A stretch of 64,000 bases of DNA from positions 32,735,363 to 32,799,362 of the forward strand of contig CM055113.1 in the NCBI GenBank assembly GCA_029204225.1, in the 5' to 3' direction. The notes below the pieces were generated by a model. That model saw only the letters and a list, made by a program, of their open reading frames with translations. It was not told where the DNA came from and did not search any database. Below, piece by piece: positions 36,826 through 48,125 of the stretch. Made by a program: the position numbers and the translations under genes. Source of the stretch: Diphasiastrum complanatum (taxonomy: Eukaryota > Streptophyta > Lycopodiopsida > Lycopodiales > Lycopodiaceae). Position 1 is the stretch's first letter. The number at the start of each line of letters is the position of its first letter.

Positions 36826-38930
36826 GCTTAGTTGAGAGGAAAAATCATACCCTGGTCGAGTCAGCTAAATGTATGCTGGCACACTCATCTTTACTAAAGA
36901 GTTTCTGGGCTGAAGCTATCTCCACTGCAGCTTACATCCGGAATAGATGTTCGACCAAGGCCCTCTTAGGCAGAACACCCCATGAGGTGTGGACAGGCTT
37001 AAAGCCTTCATTGAAGAATCTACGAGTGTTCGGATGCATCATCTTCGTGCAGATCCCGAAGGAGACAAGGAAGAAATTTGACTTCCAAGGTCTCAAGACA
37101 ATCTTTATTGGATATACTTCATCTGAAGACGCCTACAAGCTATATGACCCCGATACCTAGCAGACTTTGTTCAGCAGGGATACAATCTTTATCGAGGATC
37201 AGTTTGTTGACCTCAAAGGCAAGGACAAAGTTCCTATTGAACCTTCAATACCTGCCTCCGTCACGACAATTCAAGCTTCTGGCTCAAGCATGCAGATAAT
37301 CAACCAACTACCCAACAGCGATTCAGACGAAGATGTTGCTGCTACTCAACAACAACAAATCTAAGGATTGAATCATCAACCGATACTTCCTCCAAGAAGA
37401 TCAAGCCGAGTGCGCACACAGCCCACAAGGTATACTTCTGAGTCTGCCTATCTTTTAATGCAGAAACTGACATCAGTTGATGAGGCACTTAGACAACCAG
37501 ACTCCAATATCTAGAGAGAAGCAATGGACAGAGAGTATTCCTCTCTGATCAAGAACCAGACATGGTCACTAGTCAAAGCTCATGTTGGCTGCAATCTCAA
37601 AATCAAATACAATGTCAATGGAGTGATTGATCGAAGAAAGGGCCCTCCTATTGTATGCTGCAGCAGCCGACCTTGAAGTACATCAACGCGATGTACAGAC
37701 AGCTTATCTGAATGGAGTCATTGAAGAGGACATCTACATGCTACAACCTGAAGGATAAATCTATAAAGGTATGAAGCATCATGTCTGCAAATTCCACAAG
37801 GCACTTTATGGCTTGAAGCAATCAGGCAGAGCTTGGTTCCAGAGGATCAACACATTCCTCATTCGACAAGGCTTTCAACCAAGCATAGCCGACAGCAATG
37901 TCTACTTCAAGTCAGTGCAACAATCCTTTATAATTGTCATTTTTTATGTAGATGATACATTGTTTTTCAGCAATTGTACCAATCTGGTGAAGGATGTCAG
38001 ATGATGTCCTCTAAATTTGACATGACTGATCTAGGTGACACTCACTTCTGTCTAGGCATTCGAATCCACAGAGACAGAGCGAGATGGCTGATATATATTA
38101 CTCAACAAAGGTATATTCACAACATACTTATCCGATATAATCTAATTAATTGCAAGTTAGCTCACTCACCGATGGATCCAGGCCTATGATTGTCGAAGGA
38201 CCAATGTCCTTAAACCAAGCAGAAAGAGGAGCAGATGAGAGAGTATTCCTATCGATCGATACTTGGATCTCTCATGTATGCAATGGTCTGTTGCACAAGA
38301 CCTGACATTGCTTTTGCAGCTAGCTCACTTGGCCAATTCATGGCCAATCCTAGCATTACCTATTGGAAGGCTCTTATAAGAGTCATGAGATACATTCGAG
38401 CTACAATGGACTAGTGCATTTGCTGTGGATAAGTCAACAACGACAATCTTCATCGGCTCAGTGGATTTTCCAATGCAAGCTGGATAGGAGATGTAGATAA
38501 TCGTAAATCCACATCCGGATTTACATTCTTCTTCAACGGTGGTCTGACAGTCATAAGTAAACCTCTATTGCTCTTTCATCTATAGAAGCAGAGTACATTG
38601 CTGCTTCTCAATCTATTAAAGAGGCATTTTGGTTGAGAAATTCATTGGCAGACATTAGTTTAAACTAGTTTACCCCAACAATCATATTATGTGATAATCA
38701 GAGTGCAATTGCCTTATCGGCCAATTCTAGATTTCACTCTAGGAGCAAGCACATTAAGATCTGATATCACTATGTCAAGGGAAAAATTCTCAATAGAGAG
38801 GTGAACTTAACATACTGTCGAACGTAGGACATGGTTGTAGATGTGTTCACCAAGGCATTGAGCATTGACGCACACAACAAATTTTGTGCATTGCTTAGTC
38901 TGAAGATCAAATCATTCACGGGTCTAGATT
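36826..38930 (+). mobile_element. Copia retrotransposon, integrase to RNase H
   Basis: Plus-strand Copia: end of the integrase core (NGLVERKNHTLVESAKCML), 'SFWAEAISTAAYIRNRCSTK', 'LKNLRVFGCIIFVQIPKETR', 'IFIGYTSSEDAYKLYDPDT'; reverse transcriptase with REAMDREYSSLIKNQTWSLV, QTAYLNGVIEEDIYML, ALYGLKQSGRAWFQRINTFL and YVDDTLFFSN (about 37945); then RNase H with STSGFTFFFNGG, SSIEAEYIAASQSIKEAFWL and SRSKHIK. It ends FTKALSIDAHNKF before a polypurine tract. Many stops and shifts, and a deletion in the RT N-terminal part near 37640, make it inactive. The 5' half is absent. Confidence 0.94.
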
Positions 38931-38940
38931 AAGGGGGGGG
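38931..38940 (+). other. polypurine tract and 3' LTR start
   Basis: AAGGGGGGGG then TGTTGGATTTATC at 38941. This is the standard junction of internal region and 3' LTR. The right end of that LTR could not be placed. Confidence 0.85.
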
Positions 38941-39037
38941 TGTTGGATTTATCTCCTCTGCTTTCCTAAATCCTATGTTAATCTAATTCCATTCATTGCT
39001 GCATATTTACTTGCATTGTTGTGTAACTCAACTACTG

Positions 39038-39150
39038 AAGATGGCCGACATATCAAAGTTGGATGAACTATCGGGTAGACCCAAGATGGCAGACATATCG
39101 AAGTTGGACGAACTATCGGGTAGAGCCAAACTGGCTGACATATCAGTGAA
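39038..39150. repeat. 45-bp tandem repeat in Copia LTR
   Basis: Units start at 39038, 39083 and 39128 with aagatggc.gacatatc, giving about 2.5 copies. The 45-bp length keeps frame, so a 15-residue repeat (MADISKLDELSGRPK) would be read, but nothing suggests translation. Confidence 0.85.
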
Positions 39151-39549
39151 TCCTGACTTATCGGTCACCTCATGCTCATCCTCTGTACTGTGCAACCAAC
39201 TTGACAATGACAGCAGCCAACTTCCTCTGAGGTCGCCCTACTGCTAGGAGTGTGATGCTTCAATCCATTTGTCAAACGGTGTCCGATTGAATGTACATTG
39301 ACTGCAAACGCCAAGTAGCCTTCCTTCGAAATTTCAAAATTCCGTTTTGTTGAGGTTCTGATTCAGCCGACAACTCTTGTCTCCGAATCCTCACACAGTC
39401 TCAAGCTCAACAAGCTTCTGCGTGCTAGAATATGTGCACTAGTGCTTCTCTTCTCGTCTTCAACCCGTCGTAAACCCCGAACTCTTAGAAGATTGTTCTC
39501 CCGAAACTCTCTTCAACGGCGATGTTGTACTGTGTACACTCCCTTTACG

Positions 39550-39561
39550 GCTCTGATACCA
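39550..39561 (-). other. minus-strand primer-binding site
   Basis: gctctgatacca is the reverse complement of the tRNA-iMet site TGGTATCAGAGC. The sequence to its right (39562 onward) would be the end of a minus-strand Copia LTR and that to its left the leader. It therefore marks a second element, pointing the opposite way to the Copia that ends at 38940. Confidence 0.7.
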
Positions 39562-40851
39562 ACTTAGAATTTGCTTTGAACACACAGATCATGTTACACA
39601 ATAACACAAACAGAAAACACTCTCCACAGCAAGCTCACATAGCAACTATATTTCTCAAAATGAAATTACATTGTACATATAGTTCTTCACTCAGGCAAGT
39701 CGTGCATGACCCCAAGTTGCCATTGGCAGGACGTGTGTCCCGTCGACTTGCCTTGTGGCGAGGCCAACTGATCCTTATCAACTGATAGGACCCAGAGTAC
39801 AGTTACATAGTGATTCTACTTTAATTCTAACTGTATGGTGTTGTTTTGAATATCGTATACAAAAGTGGATCACAATGGTGGTTCGTGTATGGACTAAACT
39901 CAAAACATTGTGCTTGAGTAAATTTGCTTGTTTGGATCAAGCCTTTATTTTACGTAATACACCAATGATGATTAGATATCCTTATGAGCCCGTCAATCGA
40001 ACACTAATTCTTGCTAATTCAACATTGATTCCTACATGCAATTGTAAATCCAAAAAAATGCAACAGTCACATAACATCGTGTTATTTCTTTCTAATTTAT
40101 TGTGTGTATATTGTCACTTGTCAATTAAAACCTCTATTCTTGTTGTTAGTTGAAGTGTGGGAGCAAGTAAGTTGGCCCCATATAATCCATGAGTATTTAT
40201 CAAGGCAGTGTCCAAGTATCGTGAATAAAATATTTTTTCTTAGATAAAATCTAGAAGACAAAGCCTACTTGGCATATTGTGTGTATAAGTCCAAGCCACG
40301 AGCTTATTATAATTGAACTTAGTCTTAAAAAAATTTATTTAAGTTATAAAGCTATATTTAGACTTTTACATTGTGCTTAACTTTAAAGCTTGGGCTTAAG
40401 TCCCACAAGAGAAGTGCAATGTACTCAATCTGATGATTCATAATACAAAAGAGTGATTTTGGGGTCCACATATTATCCGTCTACTTGTGCACTTAAAGTT
40501 TTGTATGCTATTTCCAATAGTTAGTTATGTGATGCTTATTTACATTGCTTGCTTATAATGGGTAATGTAAATTGCCAAGTGTTTACTTTGGTTTATGAGA
40601 TAAGTGGACTATGGCAGTATAGAGTTGGGTGGTAGTTTAGTGAGAGAGGGAGAATGTGGGCAATGATAGACAAAAAGGGTTTTGTCTATTCTCATTGGTC
40701 CACGTTTGCCCTAAAACATATCTTAACGGAATTTGAAGTGCAATGAAAATGGGCTGAAAATGTCATGTGCATTTAGAGATTCCTAGAGAAAGAACATGTG
40801 GCTTTAGAAACTCCTAGAAAGAGAGAAGGTATAAAAGAGAGGAGAGAGAGG

Positions 40852-40855
<4 letters not shown>
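39562..40855. other. probable minus-strand LTR, then unassigned
   Basis: The first few hundred bases should be LTR by the primer site beside it; the far edge was not found. Nothing else is readable before the GA repeat. Confidence 0.35.

Positions 40856-40921
<66 letters not shown>
40856..40921. repeat. GA microsatellite
   Basis: About 33 GA units. Confidence 0.97.
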
Positions 40922-40924
<3 letters not shown>

Positions 40925-42079
40925 GCTCATATTTGTTATGTTTTAGGATTTTTTTAGGTTTGACATGGAGAATTGTGGATGTGGTGAGAGTGTGAGGTTA
41001 GGAGAAGTAACGTGAAAGCTAACATATCGATTACCTTAGTTGCAAAATCAACTTAGTTCCTTGTGCCTCCATCTTTTGTTTGTAAGTACACATTTTAAAG
41101 CTTTGGTTTCTTGTTGAACTTGTTTTCTTGAATGTTGTTAGGAAAGCGGAAGGCTCCATCTCCAAGGTTCCTCATACCATTGTATCATATTTTTTGCTCA
41201 ATAAGATAATCTTGATACAAAGCCAAGAACCATAATCATGTTCCATGATTTTTATGCTAGCATTATGAGTCATCTGAAATCATTAAATAAACAGTATGCA
41301 AGGAGCATCATCAAAGACACAAGTTTGAAGAATTTAGGGCAAAACTATCTTTATTTAAAAGTAACTAGTTTTTAAAACATAAATGTAACTAGTTTATCTT
41401 GCTCTAATCTTGATTAAGTTAAGCTTGACTTCAATTAGTACATGTAGTAATGTGATTTGTGACTTCGCAAGAGACACTTGTCGACTTAGCATGCCAAGCA
41501 CATGGATTAGTCATTGCATGTAGTACTTAATTTGAGTTTAGTTTAATCTAATCAAGTTGTTTTGGGCTTTGGAGTACAATGCTTTTGCCATCTTCTTCCT
41601 CCTCCATGGTGAATTCACTTTGTATTTGCTACTTAGATCTATGAGATCCTACCATCATATTGGAATGGCCTCCCCATGACATTTGCCTTGTGGCGATTAT
41701 TCATTGGTTCCTCGAGATTACGAGAGCATCTTCTTAATGCAACCCCAAGACATGCATCCTGATGTTTAGGTAAGGCTTTGCTTCTACCATAAAGAGAGAC
41801 ACTAGTCCCCGCCATGGAACAAGGCATTCTTTAAACTTTTCTCATGACAAGCTTAAGTGGCGATATTCTATTGGGCCAATGAGGGCAAGCCAAACCCTAC
41901 CCCTCTCATATGTAAGGAGTACCTTAAACTTTAAAGGTAGGCTTAAAGGCTGCCTTTAAGATGTGAGGGTAGTTAAGCTAACGTCCTGGCGAGAGAAATG
42001 TCAGAGATCATCGAACAATTCCTTCATTGGCATAGCTAGGGTTACAAATCTTTTGCGTTTTCTATCAGAAATTGAGGCG
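40922..42079. other. upstream flank of the GC-AG gene
   Basis: No gene seen. The last few hundred bases should include promoter and 5' untranslated sequence for the gene that starts at 42080; I cannot single out a TATA box. Confidence 0.35.
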
Positions 42080-43703
42080 ATGTCGGAGGTGGATGTGGAG
42101 CTTTACATTCAAGGCAGAGGGCCGCAGCACACATTCAAAGCTTCGCTGGAAGGATGGGACCAGAATCGGCTGGATCTGGAGCAGATCATGAATGAGTATA
42201 GACTGAAAGCGGTTTATGCATTCTCTATTGGATCGGGACGAGGCCAGCGGTTGATGTATAATCCAAGGAATGGTCTATCTGTGGTTCCTTACTCTGGCAA
42301 GCCTGGTTCGCTTATTCGGTTGGATGGCGACCCTAAGGCAAGTCCTAACTCATGTCTTTGTCTGCTGCTAGATTTGTGAAATTGCCCTAAGATATGTTTT
42401 GTGGTTTTTCTTATGTATTCTTGCTTTTTTTGATGAAATTTTGCGGGTTTAGTTGTTATAAAAACGAATGGCTTCATGTGGCAGTACATTTGTGAGACGG
42501 CCCTGAACAAATGCTTTAGGTTTTTTTCTTCATCTAGTCTTCCTGTGTTGATGAAATCTTGCTGTGACTGGTTATTATGAAAACAGGCTGCCTTAACAAA
42601 GAGAAGAATGAGTTTGTTAGTTCAAATTTGAATGTCGATTTTAGGGTAATTTGTGTTGTGTGAGCTAAACCCGTCCACGCTGGCCTGAACAGCGCATAAC
42701 ACGTCCGCAAATAGATCTTCACCGCTTGTCAGCCTGCTATACCAGTCAATGCCTGCGAGGATAGATGTTTGTCGCTTGTCAGTGAGACCTGCTACAGCGG
42801 AATTTAATGCCTGTGCGAATAGATGTTTGTCTCTTGTCAGTGTGACCTGCTACGACAGAAATCGATGCCCGCTAGATATTTGTCACCTGTCAGTGCGACC
42901 TACACCAGAATTTAGTACCTGTGCGAGTGTATGTTTGCCACTTGTCAGAGGGACCTGCTCTGGCAGGTCGCACACCAAGAAATAACAGAGAGTTAACCAC
43001 GTTGCAACAAAGCCGATTCTTTGTTCTCATCCCCCAAGTTCTTGTTTAACACAGTTTAAGTGAGTTTGAGCCCTACATGATGAAGAGTGGGGAAATTTTT
43101 TGACAGACTGCATGCGTGAATTCTGGTGATGGCTGTGTTTCACTTGACAGCTGCAAACATCAAGGGATTTGCAGGTCTGAACTGAAACAAAGCTCAATAT
43201 TTTGCAGGGTGACTTGTGATAGTCACAGCCCAAGAACGGACATCTCTGTGCATCATTGGATTTAGAATTAGATTGCTACATCTCCTCTATTTCTACAATC
43301 ATTAGTATTTCATTTACTTTTTCTGCTTTCTTTGATAATTGTTGGTTATCTTTGCCTTTTCACAAATTCATGATATTATAGATTTCAGGGTTCAATTTAA
43401 TAGCAATACAGCAGCATCAGCTGTAGGTAATCAGAAATGAACCTATCAAATACTTCAATGTGGCAAAATCATGACTAGCTAGGGTTTTCCATAATGCAGG
43501 GATCGCTAATGGTGCCAATTTTGAAGATCTCGCTAGCAGCATTTCTGATCAGTATTTTGACTATGGCTTTTGCATTGAAAGAGCCTCCCAAGTTTTTTTC
43601 TAAACTGCAAGTGTTAGCTGGTGGTGGTGGCATGATATGGCTGGTGTGCTTGGTAACAATGTTTGTCACTCAGCTGACAAGGCATAACCGTCAAAGCAAA
43701 TGA
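42080..43703 (+). CDS. small two-exon membrane protein, function unknown
   Basis: Exons 42080-42337 and 43500-43703 give 153 residues; the 1162-bp intron is phase 0 with a GC donor (AAG then gcaagt) and acceptor ataatgcag. ATG at 42080 is the first true ATG of the frame. Residues 1-86 are a soluble domain: MSEVDVELYIQGRG, 'WDQNRLDLEQIMNEYRLKAV', 'YAFSIGSGRGQRLMYNPRNG', 'LIRLDGDP'. Residues 87-153 hold two hydrophobic segments, about 90-112 (ILKISLAAFLISILTMAFAL) and 126-146 (GGGGMIWLVCLVTMFVTQL), around KEPPKFF, with a basic tail RHNRQSK. I believe a conserved plant family of this shape exists but cannot name it. The open frame across the junction and strong consensus sites argue for a working gene. 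Confidence 0.83.
42701..42970. repeat. degenerate minisatellite in the intron
   Basis: Five units with the core cttgtcag at 42725, 42775, 42833, 42886 (cctgtcag) and 42941, spaced 50-58 bp, sharing gcctgtgcgaatagatgttt and gacctgctac. It lies wholly in the intron of the gene at 42080-43703. Confidence 0.88.
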
Positions 43704-44470
43704 GTGAATGTGATAAATCTTGGTTCCAACCTTTTCTACCCTGTGATGAAAATACATAGAAAAAAAAAAAAGATTGTTCATACTCGAAAATTACTTGATC
43801 TTTTTGGATTTCAAGGTCCTTTTGGAAAGGGTGCAAGTGAGCAGTGAGAAGAAGGCAGATTTTCCTGTCTTTGTACAGGTGCATGCCGATTTGTTACCTT
43901 GCAACATTGGCAGTAAAGATTTATCCATTACTGGGATAGATCGATCTTCGTGTTAGATCAGGGTCTTTGAAATGCATCATGTTTCCTCTATGTTCTGCCA
44001 TTGTGGGTGAATGCAGGTTAGCATAAAAGTCTTTATGTGGTGCATTCATCTAGTGTCCATGTATAAGACATACAAGAACGTACCTGTATGCTTGTCTTAT
44101 CCAATCTACTTATGGATGCAAACAACTTGAGTAGCAGCACTTCTATGCATTTTCTTACCCTGTGATAAAAATGTAGAGAAGTACCAGATTGTTTATACTT
44201 GAAAATCACTTGATCTTTGTGGTTTATACTTGAAAATCACTTGATCTTTGTGGGCTTCAAGTTTCTTGTTGAAGGTTTTGGAAAGGGTGTGACTGACCAT
44301 TTCTACTTACGAGAAGAAGTTATATATTACAAGAGTGCAAATTGTCCGATTTGTTAACTAGATCCTTTGATGTTTTTGGTTGCATTACCTTATGACATCA
44401 CTAACTTCTCAAATTAAATTTGTGAACTTGGATATACTCCCCAAATATACCTAATAAATTTTATTATCGT
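43704..44470. other. 3' flank of the GC-AG gene
   Basis: No gene. It holds a 33-bp tandem duplication at about 44189-44254 (tttatacttgaaaatcactt twice). Likely 3' untranslated and intergenic sequence. Confidence 0.4.
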
Positions 44471-44477
44471 ACTTGCA

Positions 44478-44748
44478 CAGAAATGCGTTTCTGGACAAAA
44501 CCGTATTCAGAAATGCGTTTCTGAATCCCACTAGAAAAAAAAACAAAAACAGATATAAAATTTTTATAGGGATTGACAGAATCCAACGGGGATTGATGCG
44601 CCTAAATTGGACCACATTGTACCCGAAACATTCAACAACCTACATAAATGTATTGCCCTTGATTAATGCTTTAATTTGATAACCATATTGCCCACAAAAA
44701 TAAAATAAAATAAAACCAGAAATGCGTTTCTGGACGCGTTTCTAAACA
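44478..44748. repeat. AGAAATGCGTTTCT palindromes
   Basis: The 14-bp perfect palindrome occurs at 44480, 44510 and 44718, with a fourth partial (GCGTTTCT) at 44737. The spacing suggests subterminal repeats of a DNA element. Confidence 0.7.
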
Positions 44749-44797
44749 TGTCGTACAACTATATCTATCTATCTATCTATATATATATATATATATA

Positions 44798-44965
44798 AGG
44801 AAGCGGATGGCGGACGCGGACGTGCGTCCGTGTCCACGTCCGATTTTTTTTTTTATTTTTTTTTTAAAAAAATAAAAAAAATTGCGTCTGGACCCCTGGA
44901 CGCGTCCGGGGGCGTCCGGACCCCCGACGCATCTATTTTTTTTTTTTGAAAAAATAGACGCGTGT
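44798..44965. repeat. GGACGC/GCGTCC cluster
   Basis: In an AT-rich setting, two GC-rich blocks (ggacgcggacgtgcgtccg and ggacgcgtccgggggcgtcc) carry overlapping palindromes separated by T and A runs that can also pair. A tatc/atat microsatellite lies just before at 44760-44796. Confidence 0.75.
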
Positions 44966-44977
44966 GTGTGTGTGTGT

Positions 44978-45085
44978 TAGGCTTTAGACATTAATCATTA
45001 GGGTTAGGCTTTAGGCATTAGGCATAGGACATTAGGGTTAGGATGTAGACATTAATCATTAGGGTTAGGTCGTAGACATTAATCA

Positions 45086-45086
<1 letters not shown>
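44978..45086. repeat. telomere-like TTAGGG words in a short tandem array
   Basis: TTAGGGTTAGG occurs near 44998, 45033 and 45059, within a larger repeat carrying tagacattaatcatt. Plant telomeres use TTTAGGG, so this is a degenerate interstitial repeat, not a telomere. Confidence 0.7.
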
Positions 45087-45131
<45 letters not shown>

Positions 45132-45330
45132 CTCAAAAGTGTGTGTGTGGGGGGAGGGGGGTCTGCGTGTGTTTGTGGGCATGCACACTATGTGTTTGTG
45201 TTGTGCGTATGTGTATTTGTGTGCGTGTTGTGTCTGTGTGCATGTGCGTGTGTTTACTTAGGGTAAGGGTTAGAGTGGGTCTTTATGGATGTGTGTGTGC
45301 GCATGTGTTTGGGCTGAGCTCACAGTTTAG
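45087..45330. repeat. GT/GA simple-sequence block
   Basis: A GT tract runs into a GA tract to 45131, then irregular GTGTGC-rich sequence. The open frame across it, rich in Cys and Val, is low-complexity. Confidence 0.85.
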
Positions 45331-45776
45331 CAAAGCCCAACAAATGTTTTGCACGTTAGTATTAAAAATTTTCATAAAATGTTTTGCAAGATGGCATATA
45401 TTACAGCAGTAGACGGCCATTTAGAGTTGGATTTCTTTATGGTCATCAATTTTGTACATTAGTCTGCAGCAATTAGAAAGAATATGCAATGCAAAGAGTT
45501 CTTCCAACTTACATGCTTTAGGTTGTTTGGACTCAAAAGCCTAATTTCAAACAAAAAATAGTTTGAATTATCTTGATATCTGACTCCTGAAGTAATTGAA
45601 AATGAATTGGCACGTCTCCAATGCAAACAACTCACAAAACTTCATCATCGACAGTCTTAGTATTAAGTACACAAACCGATTGCAGGCAATCAAACTGAGC
45701 GAAACTTTCAAAGCAAATAGGTCAACAATACCTGCCTTTCATAAAAATTAAAACAACAAAACTCATCATCCTCTGT
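45331..45776. other. 3' flank of the PP2C exon
   Basis: Nothing further identified. Would be 3' untranslated DNA of the minus-strand PP2C fragment if that gene was transcribed. Confidence 0.35.
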
Positions 45777-45913
45777 TTATTGGAAACGGACGAAGATGCA
45801 AGAAATATCATCTTTGCTTTTCCGAGCAAGAGCTTCATCAGTCAGCGTTTGGCTGCAGCTTTGGAATCACGAATCATCTTAACTAATTTCATAGCCTTCT
45901 GATTTTGCACAAC
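45777..45913 (-). pseudogene. PP2C phosphatase last exon, frameshifted
   Basis: Read on the minus strand from an acceptor attgaag: VVQNQKAMKLVKMIRDSKAA, AKR, then with a one-base shift LTDEALARKSKDDISCIFVR FQ and stop. This is the C-terminus of a plant PP2C Ser/Thr phosphatase (DGLWD|VV.., AAK.LT.EAL.R.SKDDISCIVVRF), including the metal-binding Asp in SKDD. A missing C in AAACGCTGACTG breaks the frame just before LTDEAL. Known PP2C genes have an intron before VV, matching the acceptor. No upstream PP2C exon was found to 46.9 kb. Either a pseudogene piece or a sequence error in a real exon. Confidence 0.82.
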
Positions 45914-47086
45914 CTTCAATTGTGGAAAAGCAAGGATCACGGCATGTTTCAAACACAACTCTCCCATAAAATATCTATCTCATCATGGATATATAATAAA
46001 ATATAGCACACGCATACTTGCTTTTGAATCACGAAGCAAAAATCCGTAAGGTTTCTACAAATGAAAAGCTCCAACGATTGACTTTGTTGAATGCTCCAAT
46101 GAACCATCACCTCCCACTGAGTCAATAGCCCATTTGCTGAGCCACTCCGGGACCTATTGAGTTGTGATGAGCTTTTGATGTCCATAATTGAGATTACTTC
46201 ACAAATGAGCAAGCTTGTCACTGCTTCTTCTGTTATGATTTAGAAGCCAAAAGTCCATCGTTGCCCACATTTGCAGCTCATTGATTTCTGAGAATAAATA
46301 ATTCATTGGTATAAATCCATCGTTGCTCAATGAGGACTTTGCATTCCTGACTATATCTGTCTGTTTTACCTCTAGAGTGACATCTCCCGTTGCCTACTGA
46401 GGAGATAGCGATCCTTTATTGATACTAAAATCCTGTATGGCTATTCCTATAGCGGCCATCGATGCCTTGGAAGGGGAGCTTGTACTTAAGGTCTAGGGTT
46501 GATCCATCAGATTTGTGAAGGATATCTTGTAGAGGAACAAAGTTCTATCTTGTATTCACTGTTGAAGTTCATTTCTGAAGTGATAGCCAAAAACTAAAAT
46601 GGGCTGGCATAAAATAGAGGACACAAACCTTCCACAGGCCATCACTCGCAAGAATAAGAAATTTCATCCATGAATTCCTTTTTCTCCTTTTTTTTCTTGC
46701 ATTCTTCTCTTTCTTCTCTTCTTTTTCACCTGCTTGTGTGTGGGGTGTTTGAGAAAAATATGGAAATGGAGGAAGATCCTGCGAGAGAGAAATGGAGGAT
46801 AAAGAAAGAGAAACAGGGAGGGTAGCGTGGGAGAGAGATCGAGGATAGAGAAGGGGAGAGGGTAGTTCGCGAGCGAGAGAGACAGGGAAGAGGGAGGGAG
46901 GGAGGGAGTTTCAAATTTCATTGAACATGTTTAAATATAAATATTTTCAATATATGCATATATAGTTACAAAAAAATACAAAGCTTTGTGTGTGACATTT
47001 TCGATGGCAAACGGTGACATTTTTGCCAAGCAAACAAGACATTTTTTATGGCAATGTACACACATATACTTTTATATATATAATAT
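45914..47086. other. unassigned, possible PP2C intron
   Basis: No upstream PP2C exon (such as the GG.LAVSRA.GD or DGLWD block) was recognised on the minus strand. Minus-strand frames at 45949-46221 and 46664-46921 show no domain. The second is Ser/Leu/Pro-rich from CT-rich sequence. Confidence 0.35.
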
Positions 47087-47580
47087 TATCATGGTCGGAT
47101 ACTCGAACGAATCACAAAAGTATAGGCTCTACAATCCATCCATGAAGAAGGTCGTTTCGAGTAGAAATGTGAAGTTCGATGAGTCCACATTCCCTGGACT
47201 GAAGGATGAAAAAGGCCGTGAGATCTTCACACTGCTGCCAATTCAAGAGGGAGATCGAAGACAAGCATCAAATCAGAATGTTGAGCCCCAGACTCCAAAG
47301 CAGCAGGAAGACGAAAATCAACCCCACGAATCAGAAACATTTGAGCAGCGACGAATCGAACCCAAAAGGTCGACAAGACAAAAAAGACCTCCAGATCGAT
47401 ACATTGATAATGGAGCGAAGACACACAATTCGAGTATTGCAGCTTCATTGAAGAGCCAACTACATATCTAAAAGTTGTCCAAAGTCCAGAGGGAGAATTA
47501 TGGAAGCAATCATTGTCAGAGGAGATCGAATCAATAAGGCGAAACGAGGCATGGACACTAGAGCCACTGCCCAAATGTAG
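47087..47580 (+). pseudogene. Copia integrase end and RT start
   Basis: Reads VGYSNESQKYRLYNPSMKKV, SSRNVKFDE, then RRIEPKRSTRQKRPPDRYID, and after a shift EEPTTYLKVVQSPEGELWKQ and EEIESIRRNEAWTLEPLPK. This is the integrase C-terminal block, basic linker and start of a Copia reverse transcriptase. It stops abruptly before motif A, so it is an isolated 0.5-kb fragment. Confidence 0.9.
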
Positions 47581-48065
47581 TGGCATGGTTTCGACATTTA
47601 TTAAATATTTTTGGCTTCTTACTACTAAATCTTGAACTTTTGTCCTTTACCGCAATGCATAGCATATTCTTAAGTTGTGACCAAGACTCTGTACCTCAAA
47701 ACCTATCACAATGACTAGCCCATGCTCATATTTTTTTTACCAAGTGATGTTTGCTGAAAGGCTGTCTTTATACAACTTTTCATTGAGGCACATTCTTGCT
47801 AAAGATCATCTTTAGCCTTGCTAACACCAAGCCTCAACATACACGTTTATTGTGACTTCAATCTACAAGGAGTTTGGTTCACAAGGGCTGAGAGTCATCG
47901 TGCTCTTAAGGACACAAAAAACTTTCCATGGGCCACTATCAAATTTTTGCAGGTCCTAATTGTTGTTATGAAGGTCATCTATTGTATATTTTAAGCCAGC
48001 CAATCTAACTACAGGCAAAAATCAAATATCTAAAGGTATTACTTCGCTTTTGAAAGAGAACTTCC
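47581..48065. other. unassigned interval
   Basis: No motif seen between the Copia fragment and the LINE-like tail. Confidence 0.35.
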
Positions 48066-48125
48066 TGTTTTTATTAATAAAAGATGGGAAAACCCATCAG
48101 AGTACAAAGGTATGCATGTAGAAAG
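48066..48125 (-). repeat. LINE-like 3' end
   Basis: On the minus strand it reads tttgtactctgatgggtttt, cccatcttttattaataaaa, the kind of text that ends plant L1-type LINEs just before their tail. No coding part remains beside it. Confidence 0.5.

Noticed and set aside
41963-42079. A 39-residue N-terminal extension of the GC-AG gene
   Set aside because: It begins at a GTG codon; the first ATG in frame is 42080.
44998-45069. A true telomere or chromosome end
   Set aside because: Only three words in 70 bp with non-telomeric spacers, and the sequence goes on normally on both sides.
45089-45412. Cys-rich frame that might look like a small secreted peptide
   Set aside because: Made of GT/GA simple sequence, with no signal peptide or regular Cys spacing.
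45949-46221. Minus-strand frame as an upstream PP2C exon
   Set aside because: No PP2C motif (GGVLAVSRAFGD, DGLWD) in it or near it.
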